A stretch of 64,000 bases of DNA from Phialocephala subalpina (Eukaryota > Ascomycota > Leotiomycetes > Helotiales > Mollisiaceae), in contig FJOG01000016.1 in NCBI GenBank assembly GCA_900073065.1, positions 310,001 through 374,000 of the forward strand, read 5' to 3'. Positions 45,969 to 58,570 of the stretch are shown piece after piece. The notes beneath the pieces were generated by a model. That model made no database searches. It saw only the letters and a program-made list of their open reading frames with translations, and was not told where the DNA came from. The stretch's first letter is position 1. Every line of letters starts with the position of its first letter. A program made the translations under genes and the position numbers.

Positions 45969-46346
45969 TTGTTGCTTTTGATTGGTCGAGTACTTGATAA
46001 TTTAACCATATACAGGTGTTTTTGTGCCCCCAACGTTTCGGACATTAGGCGAGACTGGTCTTCCGTAGGGTAATTCTTCAATTCTTCAATGTAAAGCAAA
46101 AAAAGGTCTTCAGTCTTAACTTTGCACGGGTTCACATAAACAACCACAATATTTTGACTTGAGCAGTGCAAACATGTATCTATTCAACATTTACCTGTCA
46201 CCTTGATCAAAGGAAGAAGCAAAATAAAAACCAAAAAAGAAGAGGCTCCGATATAAACTCGGGGACATGAACTCTAGAGAAACTCTCTGACGGGGAGTCT
46301 ACTTTTTATTAGTTGAAGCTCATGGACTTCCTATTTAGAGATGCTT

Positions 46347-46420
46347 ACCGAACCCCGATCTCCCGCGGCCTTGCCAGGTTAGTGACAAGCGGAAATCATG
46401 ACCGTTAGACCATCAAAGAT
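46347..46420 (-). pseudogene. 3'-truncated tRNA-Asp(GTC) pseudogene
   Basis: On the minus strand, TCTTTGATGGTCTAACGGTC has the tRNA-Asp D-arm and A-box, followed by CCGC-TTGTCA with anticodon GTC. A ~16-nt intron-like insert comes before GCGGGAGATC and CGGGGTTCG. After TTCG the T-stem complement and the 3' acceptor strand are missing (GTAAGCATC instead). The gene is therefore broken in its T-arm. It is 380 bp from the intact tRNA-Leu. Confidence 0.55.
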
Positions 46421-46997
46421 ATGAGCTAGTTGTTGTGGATTGAATGTTATTTTAAATCTATATTGTGTTGTGGCGGGGTGAGTCGAGAGCAGAGCAGGTG
46501 GGGTCTCGGTTGAGTAGTTTGCAGGCAAATGCACGGCTATGACTAACGACAATCTAGACTCTTCTTGTCTGTTATAAGAAATGGAAGACAGGTCCGGAAG
46601 TCCATCAAAAATGTACGAGTACTTTCCTACTCAAAGTTTAACCTGCTTGAGACAGAGATATGCTATACATTTGTGTAGGCACGTTGTATTAAAATGGCTG
46701 CCCGCTATTGGGTCGCTTAATGGCAGTACCCTTTTTTTTCTCCAGCTTTGGAAATGACAAATGTAACACAGCTTCTTCTTCTCTAACTAATATTCTATTT
46801 CTACATATCTGCGTCGGTCACACTCGCGCTTTTCCCGGCCTCCATCACGCCAATGTCTCAGACCTTTTAATTCCTCGTATTCATCGAAGCCGACAGCATC
46901 GTTCATCAAACCTCTCCATTCGAATTTGTATCTAAAGGCATCTATTCCTTCCACCAACGAGCAGCCAACTATTACTCTACCGAAAGAAGCCATCAAA

Positions 46998-47408
46998 ATG
47001 TCCAACATCATCGAAGCTACTGAAACATCCTTCGGGTCTCAAGTAACCGAAGACAACGGCCTAACCCTATTCACCTTGCGATTGCAACCCGAGGTTACCG
47101 TATTCAGTCGAATATGTTGCACATCCCTGACCGGGTTAGCCTCTCACCTAGTCCTCCTCGCCTTCAAGTGTACGAGGGCTTCTTGTTTATCGCTATCATG
47201 ATCATGCTCGTCTGTTCAATCTTCTAGGGGAGCGTTCCTTGTCTTTCTCCACACACTTAGAGACGACCACCCGCCGACTTGGAGGGTAGTGGTAGCAATA
47301 ATGGCAATTCTTGCTAGCACCGTAGCTGCTCTTTGGGTTATGGCATGTTATGACAAACGTCGAGCGCCGGACTATGTTTGGGAGGACTGGAAGTTGCGGA
47401 AGGAATGA
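46998..47408 (+). CDS. Small two-span membrane protein, unrecognised
   Basis: Exons 46998..47167 and 47228..47408 join in phase to 116 residues. Hydrophobic stretches ICCTSLTGLASHLVLLAF and VVVAIMAILASTVAALWVMA suggest two membrane helices joined by a short loop (LHTLRDDHPPTW). The charged tail YDKRRAPDYVWEDWKLRKE is cytosol-like. No family is recognised. The 60-nt intron has a good acceptor (TTCTAG), and the frame restoration supports the model. Its stop lies 92 bp from that of GCP3, transcribed toward it. Confidence 0.5.
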
Positions 47409-47500
47409 AAATGCTCATTTAGTTTGTCATGTCTCATCATTCCAATTCTTCATCGCTACCAACGCCGATATTCTCCCATGCCAGTATCTACATTATGGTA

Positions 47501-50250
47501 TCATGCTCTCGCCGAACTCCTGCCCTGCTCTCGCCCAGCTGGTCTGCTCGACTTCTTCCTTACAGGCTGGTAAACATCATTAAAGTTCATAACAACACCC
47601 AAGAATCTCATATCCACATCTGGCTGGTATGCCAAATCACCCAATAATAGACAGACCCTCGATTTGAAATGTGCTCCTAAAGCCTGAAGTCTTTCTTGCA
47701 GAACTGGAAACTCGTCGACGATGGAATCATCGATACCTAAAGCAGGTGTAGAATCAGGAAGATGGCGTGGCCCGCGACGAGTCGTAGCTGGTGTGTTGAT
47801 CAAGACGTCGTCGTCGTCTCGTCTGTTTTGCACATCGTTGCGAACATCTGCACCTTGGCGTTTCGTGAAATCGGAGACAGACCAACTGTACAGTCCATCT
47901 ACGGCATCTCGATAGCTAAGCATCAATCGTAGGATTTCGCCAAGTTGAACCATGAATGTGTTCTCATCCACTTCACCATGATGCTTTTTCTTCGCACCAA
48001 GGAGACCTTTATGGGTAATAGCATTCAGGTATTTGGTGTGTGCTTTGATGAGATCGTCCAGAGTACAGCCCTCCTTGTGTATGGCAGTCTGGAGTTCATC
48101 CCATGAGCTTTCGATGACCTCGAACAAGATGTAGTATTGCAGCTGTCCAATGAAATGAATCATCTCGGCCAATACACCTCTTGTAAGTTTCCATGCCTTG
48201 GTGACATTTTCGTCTTCGCCCTGAAGCACACCCCTCGATCCCGTCATACACTTCCGCCAGGTTGAAGCCAGAGCAAACTCGACACGCTTGATTCGCCATA
48301 GGAAGTTGAAGACTTTCAGATATTGGCGGTTGCCCCACTCAGTCACCACAACATCCACCGGAGCATCAATCTTGTACTCCAGTGTGAAGCAATCCCAACC
48401 GATGTCACCATGCGACAACTGAAGCATCCTAGCATCCAACCTGCGAAGGACTTCTGGAGAATCGTACTGTGCATTCGAACCTCGAATAGCATGCTCAAGT
48501 TGAGCAGTGAGGGTGTGACGGTACTGGGCGCCTGCCGGTCGATCCAGATTGGAGGACAGTGATTCCATAAGAAGCGCTATGAAGTCGCCTTGTCCCAGAA
48601 GAATATAGTTCTTGAGTGCCTTCAGATGTTCGAACAAGTGGAACTTCTCCGACATCAGATGAATGAGACGAGCCATAGTCGTCTTGTAGGCTTCATCGAT
48701 CCAGGTCTCGAGGGTGGCTGTGTCTCCATATCTCAATTCTTTCGATGCAGCCTTTGAGTATTCTTCTACCCATTGAGAATCACCGCATCCATACCGAATG
48801 AAGTTGAGGGATTTTCCAATCAGGAAGACCTTTTGTGCAAAATCTTGGGTGATGATGGTCGGTACCATATCCTCATTCAGCTTGTATTTGTCTTCCCAGA
48901 CACTACTTGCCCCTCCACGATTCCTGGCATCTGGAGTGTCGTTGATTGCATTGGGATCTTGCTCGGAGACGAAGAACTCATGATATGGATCAGACAATTC
49001 TCCATCGTAAATCCACTGTCGAAGCATGTCATAAAATGGCCGCGTGACATGGACCAGAAGTCTCTCAGCGAATGCTCCTACCATAGGGTCGCCGTGAGAT
49101 GACGAGAAGCCATGAATCAGAGATATCAGCTGTCCGCCCTTCTTGCTCTTGGATTCCTCGCTGATCAAACTCATCAGCCGAAGTCCCATCGTAGCCTCCC
49201 GGGTCCAGACGACACATCTCTTGAGTGTCACTCCTGCTTTTCCAATGCCACCTCTTGGCTCTCTCTCATCAAGTGAGGCCAAAGCTCGGCGAATCTGACC
49301 TTCCAAAGTGGCAACGAGACCAAGATATGATCTCAGTTCACCTCCAATAGCCGCTCTTAAGCTCTGCCCGAGAAGACCACCGCCGGGAGATTGGATGAAC
49401 GATGCTAAACCTCTGTACAAAAGAGATGGTTCAGCCAGTGTGTGAAGAATAGAAATTATAGGTACAGGTAGGGTCGAGGGTAATTTCAAGGTCAATTCGG
49501 AGGAAAATGGAAGATGACTTGAGGAAAGTCCTTGTAGTGTGAAGGGTAGATCTCTCAGGAGAGCTGTCTCGGGTGGATCGATCTCGACATAGTTCTCTGC
49601 CAAAAGTGCCGTCTTGAGTGCAACACCCTCGCGCTGGGTAGCAGCAGATTTTGCAAATGCCTGCTCTTCCTCTTTCCTGTCCCGTTGCCCGCCTTCTCGT
49701 TCCGGAAGCTTCTTCAGTCCTTCGGGCGCGAATGCCTCAGCCGGAATATCGTCATTTCTTTTCGCTCCATAATTTGGTGAGCCAGGTATTACATCCTCAA
49801 TATTCCTTCTTCTCTTGATCGGACTCTTAAAAGGGCTTGTGAGAATCGGCGGTGTCCTCTGTTGATGGTCGCTGAGCTGGTAGAGGAAGTAAAGAACAGC
49901 CCATTTCTGGGTGATAACCGGTATGGAAAGCAGTCGACTGTAAAGATTCGTGAATCGCAGAGCCTTTTCGGGGCTAGGATTTGTTTGTAATAATCGTTTC
50001 TTAATCAGGTCTGAAGCTTGATTGACATCTGCGACAACAGCTGGACTGTCCGAACTATGTACAGGAGAGATCAGCCTATGCTTCGACGGCTGGAAGATGA
50101 ATCAAACCTCTCCAAGATCTCTCTCACAAAATCCACAGCGCTACTTTCTCTCTCTTCTACTGCGGCAGGTTCCTCTCCCGGGATCTTGACCAGAAGCCGT
50201 CGCACTAGGGAGTTGATACCAGTATTGACGCGTTGGCTGCGTGAAGACAT
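47501..50250 (-). CDS. Gamma-tubulin complex component GCP3 (Spc98/Alp6-like)
   Basis: Exons 50250..50108 and 50045..47501 give 895 residues. The central Spc97_Spc98 region starts at ETALLRDLPFTLQGL and includes GGGLLGQSLRAAIGGELRSY, a GCP3-type version of the grip-1 motif. Later come FLIGKSLNFIRYGCGD, FEHLKALKNYILLGQGDFI (start of the grip-2 gamma-tubulin-binding half), LEYKIDAPVDVVVTEW and KVFNFLWRIKRVEFAL. GCP3 pairs with GCP2 to hold gamma-tubulin at spindle pole bodies and cytoplasmic nucleation sites. Near the C-terminus a charged insert (RRDDDDVLINTPATTRRGPR) is lineage-specific. It diverges from HFI1 with a 568-bp gap. Confidence 0.9.
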
Positions 50251-50818
50251 ATTATCATTGTCGCAAATAACCAGCTGGACTTGATATCTTTTGTGGGCAT
50301 GAAATCATAATCTGCTATTTGTTGCTGTAAACTTGACGCGTTGGGGACGCGCCTTTCGCTTGAGGCACCTAGCCTCGCTGTGTAAGAAAAAGCAGCACCC
50401 CAAAGTCTCAAGCAAAAATGAACATTAGAAGCCGAGGAAAGTCTTCAAGTCAAGCCAAATGTTTTACTATTAAGCAAATAAAATCTCACGCCTTTCGGTA
50501 AACACTTCTAGAACTTCACTGCAAAGTTCCTTGGGTTTTGGGACATTAGATTGCTCTCTTTTCCCGCTCTCAGAACGTGTGCCGCTTTTATTTGACATCG
50601 CGAGCCAACCCGGTTCAGGCAAAGAAGGACGTTCATGAACGTCCAACGTCACCAAGGCGCAAAATCGGTCGATTTCCAGCATCAACCACAACGCCAAATT
50701 ATCGTCAGTCATCGCCAAATTCCGTCGCTGGCTTTGGCTGGAGCTGACAATCATATGGCCGTGCTGGAAGTAATCCATCTCGCGATGTAAAGGCCGCCTC
50801 AGGCGCGACGAATTCACA

Positions 50819-52340
50819 ATGCCCGATATCGATCCTGCAGCGTTGTCCCGCCCTGCCATCTCGACAACACCCATTTTACCTCCAAAGACCATCTCTTCAT
50901 CTGCGCCAAGTGTCCCAAAGGTTTCTAAGTCCTACAATGTTCCTGCGCGGATTGATCTCGAGCCACTCTATACGGCGCTCAAAAATGCGATAGGCGAGCA
51001 CTGGGCAACATACAAAGAGTCTATTAGTCTCTTTGTTATGGGTTCGTACATCTTCCAACCATGGCGCATAGCATGCGACTCGATTTTTAGTACTTTTATG
51101 TGATATCAATTGCTGACCAGAACCCCTTTATCAGGCCAGTTGAACCAAGCCGAGTTATCAGCCAAAATCGACCCTTTTCTCATAACTCCGACAGGCGAAA
51201 TAGAACATCTGCATAATCAATTGATCTCTGGAATCTATGGCAATGTCACTCGAGAGATGCCCGAGTTGGGCGCAATAGCCCCTTGGGTGAGCGCAAATGA
51301 TAAGCCGACAACAGGGGCTGGCAGCAAGCCTGTCAGTGGAGATGCTGCGGAACAAAGACTCAAGACAGAAGTAATGCAACTTCCAAGCCGTGATCGAAGG
51401 CGTCTAAAGGACTTAAGTCAGAATGATGTAAGAATACTTGGCACCTTTGGCGTTTCATCTACTCATATATTATTAGTTCGACCCTATGAACCCATTCGAT
51501 AGTTTATGGGGAGAACGCCGCCAAATAGCAAAGACAAAGCTTGCAGATGCTGTTCCTGCAAGTGCTGGCGGTTTAAATAAAACAAGTAGGCTCCCCTATC
51601 CAAATGTTGAAGCCTGATGCTAAGTGAACCTAGACTGGGATCTTGAGATTCGGAAACGATACGCTCAGCCTCTTGCTTCGGAATCTGGAGAGTTCCCAGA
51701 TACCTCTTCAATAGAGTCTCGGATGTTGCCTATTTGCTACGAGACAGGGTTGGTCTCTGGTCACGCGGCAGATGCGGCTCATTTTATGTCCGTGGCTACA
51801 GAAACCTTCATCAAAGAAGTGCTTTCTTCAATATTCAGTAAGACGCGCAGCAATGGTCCTGGTACAAGTGGAACTGCTGGTACTGGTGGTGGGGCTAGCT
51901 GGGTTCAGACACACAGGTACCGAACCCAGCTAGAGAGAGAAGAAGAGGCTTCCTTGCGAGGCGAAGTTCACAGAGACAAGAGTGGGCTGCTGCCTATTGA
52001 AGCGAAGGCTGCAAGTGAACGCGGTCCACTCGGGATGGCTGATGTCCGAACAGCCCTGGAGTTGGGCGATTGTGGTCTTGGTCAGATGCCCATCATGGTT
52101 CAACAAATCATGCTCGGTTATCGAGAAGGAGAAGTTGAGGCTTGGGACGACTATTCCTGGCTTGCATCACATGTGAGAATTGTTGGCGAAGATGCCGATG
52201 GCGATATCGAAATGGGAGGTATGAACGGCGTTAATGGTCATGCCTACGATGCTGATAACGACGATTGGGGCTGGGAGGGTGCCGAAAAAGATGATAAATT
52301 TGCTTTGGACGATATCCTGGACTCTTGCTTGGCGATCTGA
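50819..52340 (+). CDS. HFI1: SAGA complex core subunit Hfi1/Ada1
   Basis: Exons 50819..51041, 51135..51427, 51477..51585 and 51634..52340 give 443 residues. [20 protein letters not shown] with [19 protein letters not shown] is the start of the SAGA-Tad1 domain. It continues with [19 protein letters not shown], then [30 protein letters not shown] (histone-fold part) and [14 protein letters not shown]. Hfi1 is a scaffold that pairs with Taf12 in the SAGA coactivator, in the nucleus. A Gly/Thr run and an acidic C-terminus ([20 protein letters not shown]) follow. Confidence 0.9.
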
Positions 52341-52834
52341 TCACTGGAAGGGGTTTTGGTTGATACTGGATCGATTCCAGGGCATAGGTGGCGTTTACAT
52401 TGCTTTCTTGCATATCAGGCTAGCATGGAGTACTGGGCCTTTGTACAGTGCTGTTCGTTGTAAAAATAAAAAAAGAGCTGGCAGGGCAAGGCGTTCGGCG
52501 GAGAGGGGGCTTCTGTACTTGGACGATACCCCATTACTGATACCACGAAAACGTAAATAGGTACATTTGACATCACCGCAAAAAATGCATCTTGCATGTT
52601 GTGAGCTCCATGTGATTTTGGCACGCTGATGAATTTATGGTAGACTTTCCGTATTGGGCCAGGGGCGCCAAGAAACGGCCGCAGCCTCGTGTGGTGCGTC
52701 AGCCTGCCCCTCCAACGTTTTTATGTCCAATCTCAGCCTCTTCACCACGTCACATAGATCGCAACCTCCTTCAATAACCTAACTTTCCTTCTTTTCTTTA
52801 GTCTTTCAAAAATTTCGCAAAATATCTGCCCAGC

Positions 52835-54733
52835 ATGTCGATCACCATAAACAAAATCCTCGCGGCGTCTCCCAATACCGAGCGCGGTAGACCTACCCAG
52901 CTGTCCGCAGACTCGAAGGGAGAACGCATTGCCTATGCGGTACGTACATTTCTATTGTCGCAGTCTGCCTGAACATGTGAGACATTGTAATAACAGTTAC
53001 CATAGTCCGGTAAATCCATATTCGTCCGATCAATCGACGACCCCTCAATCAGCAAACAATACACCGGCCACACAGCCCAAACCTCAGTCGCCCGCTTCTC
53101 CCCTTCAGGCTTCTACATCGCATCCGGCGATGTCTCCGGCGCAGTCAAAGTATGGGATTCTCTCGAAGCCGTCAATACGAAAGGCGATTACCACATCATC
53201 TCTGGACGCATCAATGATATTGCCTGGGACGGAGATTCTCAGCGTATTATTGCGGTTGGAGATGGAAGAGATAGGTTCGGTCATTGTATAACGGCTGATA
53301 GTGGGAATTCGGTGGGAGAGATAAGTGGGCATTCGAAACTTATTAATTCGATTTCTATAAGGCAGCAGAGGCCGCTGAGGGCGGCGACTGGGGCAGATGA
53401 TCAATCGATGGTGTTTTTGCATGGGGCGCCTTTCAAGTTCAATGATAAGGTTGCAGGGTTGCATAAAGGATATGTCAGCGGAGTGGCGTTTAGTCCGGAT
53501 GGAAGTCAGTTGGTGACTGTGGGTGCTGATAGACGCATTCAGCTTTATGATGGAAAGACTGGGGAGCCTACGAAGCAGATTGGTGAGGGGGAACATAAGG
53601 GGACAATCTTCGGCGTATCTTGGGCACAGGACTCGAAGCGATTCGTTACGTGCAGCGCTGACCAGACGGTCAAGTTATGGGATGTGGAGGCAGGGAAGGC
53701 TGTTCAGACCTGGAGATTCGGCGGTGAAGGTGTTGTCAGCATTCCTGATCATCAAGTTGGAGTTGTGTGGCCGGCTGGACGAAGCGATGGTTTGATCATT
53801 AGCTTGAACCTGGCTGGTGATTTGAGCTACCTTGTTGAAGGAAGTCAGACACCAACGAAGGTCGTCCAAGGACACAATAAGAGTATCACTGCTTTGGGAT
53901 CAAGCAGCGATAGTAAGGGCCAGACATTCTGGACTGGCAGCTTTGACGGCAGAGTTTGTGCCTGGCATGTTGCAAAGGGTTGTGGCCATACAATAGAGGG
54001 AGAGAGCCACAAGAATCAGGTCACGGCATTTCAGACTACTTCCGACAGAGCATATTCTGTAGGCTGGGATGACACACTTCGTATTTCGGACGTGTCGCAA
54101 AAGACATTCCTCGGGGACTCTGTCAAGTTGTCCGCACAGCCTAGAGGACTTGCCTCTGCAGAAGGTCGACTCTTCGCTGCAACAGTCTCCGGAATCGACA
54201 TCTTCTTGAAGGATGACCTAGTAGGCACATTCCCAGCGAAGGACTACACACCCACCGCTATCGCAGCCTATGGTTCGACGGTCGCTGTTGGCACCGACTC
54301 CAATATCGTGCAGATCTATTCTGTCGATAGCAGTCACAAGTTGACACCCAAGGAAAAGCTCACAAAGTCCACTGCACAAATCACAGCTCTCTCTTTCTCG
54401 CCTGATGGATCACTCCTCGCTGTTGGCAACTCTTCAGGCAAAATTGCTGCATATGAAACAAGCAATTGGGAAGTCAAGACTGATAGATGGTCGGCACATA
54501 CAGCTCGAGTAACCTCCATAGCTTGGAACGAGGATGGTTCCTTGGCTGTAAGTGGAGCTCTCGATACCAACATCCATGTGTGGAGTCTGAAGTCACCTGG
54601 AAAGAGAATAAAGGCGCCGAATGCGCATAAGGATGGGGTCAGCGGAGTCTCGTGGGTCATTGGTGGTAAGCAGATCGCCAGCACAGGTGGAGATGCCGCT
54701 CTGAAGGTGTGGGATGTCTCGGGCATCGAATGA
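52835..54733 (+). CDS. AIP1: Actin-interacting protein 1, WD40 double propeller
   Basis: Exons 52835..52939 and 53006..54733 give 610 residues, close to yeast Aip1. The start SITINKILAASPNTERGRPT is the family signature. About 14 WD repeats can be counted, for example GVAFSPDGSQLVTVGADRRI, FVTCSADQTVKLWDV, WTGSFDGRVCAWHV, ALSFSPDGSLLAVGNSSGKI and IASTGGDAALKVWDV. The protein works with cofilin to disassemble actin filaments at cortical patches and septa. The intron after residue 35 is at a typical position. No anomaly was seen. Confidence 0.95.
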
Positions 54734-55104
54734 ATAGAATAGCAAAAATACCGCATTTTGGGGTATGACTTCAAGTCGTACAACTTGACATATCACAGAG
54801 ACGTTCTCTAATCTCTATGTTCCAGCTGTGTTCCAATACTGCATGCTATCCGCATGACAACCCATGTGCTTGATCACACCTCCACGTGCGGCTAGAAACG
54901 GGAACTACGATTTGACAAGGGGTCTGGCCAAGCGAAACCTGGGGAAGGCGTGGCGCAAACAAACAAGCGTGAACAAGCATTGCTCGGCCAAAAGTCCTAA
55001 GCAACAGTAAGCTTCCCGGACATTTCAAGACAACCACCCCTAACCTCAGCTGCAAGTCTCATCAGCAGGACAGCATACGAGTCAGCACAATCACAATCAC
55101 AAAC

Positions 55105-55116
55105 CATGACACAATG
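55105..55116 (+). other. Minimal upstream ORF overlapping the transporter start
   Basis: ATG ACA CAA TGA is a three-codon frame whose stop overlaps the main start as ATGA (55114-55117). If the leader begins upstream, ribosomes would meet it first, so the main protein would depend on leaky scanning or termination-reinitiation. This is seen directly; the effect is inference. Confidence 0.45.
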
Positions 55117-58100
55117 AGCACTCCCTCGGCTGCAGATGCTCCAACATCAAATCGCCGATTCCTAGGAGTCTCAAAACGCAGCGTAAGCTCTCATCCTCTA
55201 ATCCCCCAATGTCCGAACTCGACAAGCTAATCGAGACTCTTAATCAGAGGCTCAGAAATGGAACCTTCATCATTCCCGGCACGGGCGAACGTGTTCGTCG
55301 ACAGATTACCCTACGAGGACCTTCCAGCTTCGATGGGGCGTCGAGGTCGAATTCCTTTGATGACGAGAGTCCGATTTTACCGCTGAGAAGGACATATTCG
55401 CAGGCTGGGACATTCAGGACCGCGGTTGATAATACTTGGGATTCTTTAAAGGAGTTGGGACAATGGTTGAAGACACCTACTGCAAAGGGCATTTTGAAAT
55501 GCTCTTTGGCATACGTGTTGGGCTCGATGGCGACTTTCCTTCCGCCGATTGCTAATTTCTTGGGACATCAGGATGGGAAGCATGTTGTTGCCACCATAAC
55601 AGTCTACTTTCATCCCTCGAGATCTGCGGGTTCAATGACAGAGGCTGCTATGTTGGGCTTTGCTGCATTCCTGTATGCTACATTCATCGGGATCTCGAGT
55701 ATGGCTACCTCGACCTTCTTTGAAACACAACTGGACCTCATCGAACTTGGGTACGCTATGGTTCTGATAGTCTTCTGCGGTGGTGGGTTGGGATTTATAG
55801 GCTGGTTCAAACAGAGGTTCAGTGCTCCACTTGTCAATGTGGCATGCAGTCTGGCTTCCCTAGCCATCATTACAATCATCACGAAGGAGAATGCTGTCCA
55901 GGTTGGGGTCTTCGAGAATGACAAGATTGTACAGGTGATGAAGATGGTTATAATGGGAATCATGGCAACATCTGCCGTCAGTCTACTAGTCTGGCCAATC
56001 TCTGCTCGAACACAGCTTCGAGAGACGATGATTAAAACCACGGACGGCTTTGGAGATATGCTTACTATGATTACTCGGAGCTTTCTCAGCGGTTCAGAGA
56101 CCGATTTGAGGTCTACATCATTCAACATAGCCCAGAGCAAGTACAAGTCCGTCTTTACGCAACTTACGAACAATCTGAAGGAGGCAAAATTCGAGCATTA
56201 TTTGCTTGGCAGAGAAGAAGAGTATAAGCTCGAGGCCAGTCTTGTTAACTGTATGCAAAGACTCGCTCAATCAATAGGTGGACTGAGGAGTGCTGCAACG
56301 ACGCAATTTTCACTCTTGAGAGAAGGTGTAGTTACCGGCAGCGCTACCCCTATCACAGGAGCACGCCTCTTCCCTCAACAAGTCAACCCAGCTATGCCGA
56401 TGAGACAAGATAGATTTGCAGTATTGACGGCCATCGAAGAAGCGTCCGAAGAAGGCAGTGGGGCTGAAGACCAGGAGCAGGAGACTGAGCAAGACTTGAC
56501 TCGACAGCCGTTAAAAAGGCAGAGCACCGTTGCCAGTTTTGCTAGCACCACTATGCCAACGGTTAGGACACCTTCGGAAATATTCTCCCGATTCATCATG
56601 CATCTAGGACCGTCTATGAAATCATTGGCCTACACCCTTTCACAGATCCTGACCGAATTACCCTTTGGCGAAGGACCAAAGTACGAAATTATGATTAATG
56701 ACCATTTCAAATCCAGTCTCACAGAGGCCTTGTAAGTCCTAACCTCATTTCATACTTTGACCTAGACCTAACGTTGCCTAGAAAATTATACAGTAATGCT
56801 CGAGCCGACGCGCTGAAACAATTATACAAAAGCAAAGAACTAGACAAAGATAGACCAGAGGACGTGGAAGCAGACTTCGAAGAGGTCGCCGCAAGCTGCG
56901 GACACTTCAGTTTCTCACTCCAGACCTTTGCGAACGAGATGCAAAATTTCTTGTCAATTCTTGAAGAGCTGAAGGAAGCTACTGAGCATCGAGACCAACG
57001 TTCTTGGTCTTGGTTGAAATTCTGGCAAAAGACGAAGGCTCAGAAGACGAAACGGCCGAATGATGATCCGGAACAAGAAGCATTGATGGATCAGACCCAG
57101 GAGACTGAAGTGCCCAAGGACCTCCCCGATCTAGTAATGCAACGACGAGAGTCGAGAACGGTACGGCCAGAGCCAGAATATGATCCTATGAAGAGTCTCT
57201 ATAACAAGGCTTTCCAAGTCATCAGGTTCCTCGAGAGAGATGACGGTAAGCTATTCTCTTATTCTCTGGGTTGTGTCTGTACTGATGTCTCCTAGTACGT
57301 TTCGCATTCAAAGTCGGAATCGGAGCCTCTCTCTACGCTCTCTTCGCGTTCATCCCACTCACCCGACCTTTCTACCAACACTGGCGAGGAGAATGGGGTC
57401 TCTTATCCTACATGCTCGTCTGCGCTATGACAATTGGAGCATCCAACACCACAGGCTGGTCCCGATTTATCGGTACTCTCATCGGAGCTGTGATTGCCTG
57501 TGTCATCTGGGCCATATGCCAAGGAAATCCCTTCGCCCTAGCATTCTGCGGATGGCTAGTCAGCCTGCCGTGCTTCTACATCATCATCGCCAAAGGAAAC
57601 GGTCCTTTCGGTCGCTTCATCATGTTGACGTACAACCTCTCCTGTTTGTATGCTTACAGTCTGTCCGTTAAGGATAGCGAGAACGATGATGATGAAGGTG
57701 GTGTCACCCCTATTATTGGTGAGATTGCCTTGCATAGAGTGGTTGCCGTTTTGGCCGGTTGTGTGTGGGGTCTCATTATCACGAGAGTTATTTGGCCTAT
57801 TTCTGCTAGGCATAAGTTCAAGGATGGATTGTCGTTGTTATGGCTTAGGATGGGCTTGATCTGGAAACGAGATCCATTGGCAACTCTTCTCGAAGGCGAA
57901 TCTCAGCACTCGTACATGAACTTGAGAGAAGAGTTTGCCTTGCAACGTTACGGTACGTATTCCTAACCCTTTTTCTAGTCCACATATTGACTTGCTTGCA
58001 ACAGTCCTCAGACTAGACAACCTCCGCAGCGCCGCAACCCACGAATTCGAACTCACCGGCCCCTTCCCCTCCGGCCCATTCTCCCGCATCATGGACAGCA

Positions 58101-58570
58101 CAAATAAAATGCTCGACGCCTTCCACGCCATGAACGTCGTCGTACAAAAGAATCTCCAACCCTCTCCCGGCGAAATCGCGCTCCTAAAACATACAGCAGA
58201 TGAACGTTCCCAGCTATGCGCTCGTATCTCCCATCTTTTCCAAGTCCTAGCTTCGAGTTTGAAACTAGAATACCCATTAAGTGACGCGGTACCAAGTACA
58301 GGGAATGCGAGGGATAGATTGCTTGCGAGGATCTTTCAGTATAGAAGAGAGGTTGGGGGGTTGGAGGAAGGTGTTGATAATGGGGCGGAGGTGGAGAATG
58401 GAGTTGAAGGGGAAGGAGAGGGAATGGTGGTTGCTAAGGATGAGGATTATGAGTTGTTGTATGCGTATATTTTGGTTACGGGACAGTTGAGCGAGGAGAT
58501 TAGCAAGGTGGAGAGAATCGTGGAGGAGTTGTTTGGGGTTATGGATGAGGATATGATTCGGTTGCAATGA
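55114..58570 (+). CDS. Large ArAE/FUSC-type membrane protein (brefeldin A-sensitivity family)
   Basis: Exons 55114..55182, 55248..56731, 56782..57245, 57296..57952 and 58005..58570 give 1079 residues. An N-terminal six-span block (CSLAYVLGSMATFLPPIANF; VATITVYFHPSRSAGSM; FAAFLYATFIGISSM; LGYAMVLIVFCGGGLGFIGW; MVIMGIMATSAVSLLVWPIS) is followed by a long cytosolic helical region. A second six-span block then appears (VGIGASLYALFAFIPLTRP, WGLLSYMLVCAMTIGASN, IGTLIGAVIACVIWAI) and a cytosolic C-terminal domain. This is the plan of fungal ArAE_2 proteins with FUSC_2 domains, linked to aromatic-acid or drug export; the substrate is unknown. The first intron is needed because the N-terminal peptide is out of frame with the rest. 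Confidence 0.88.
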
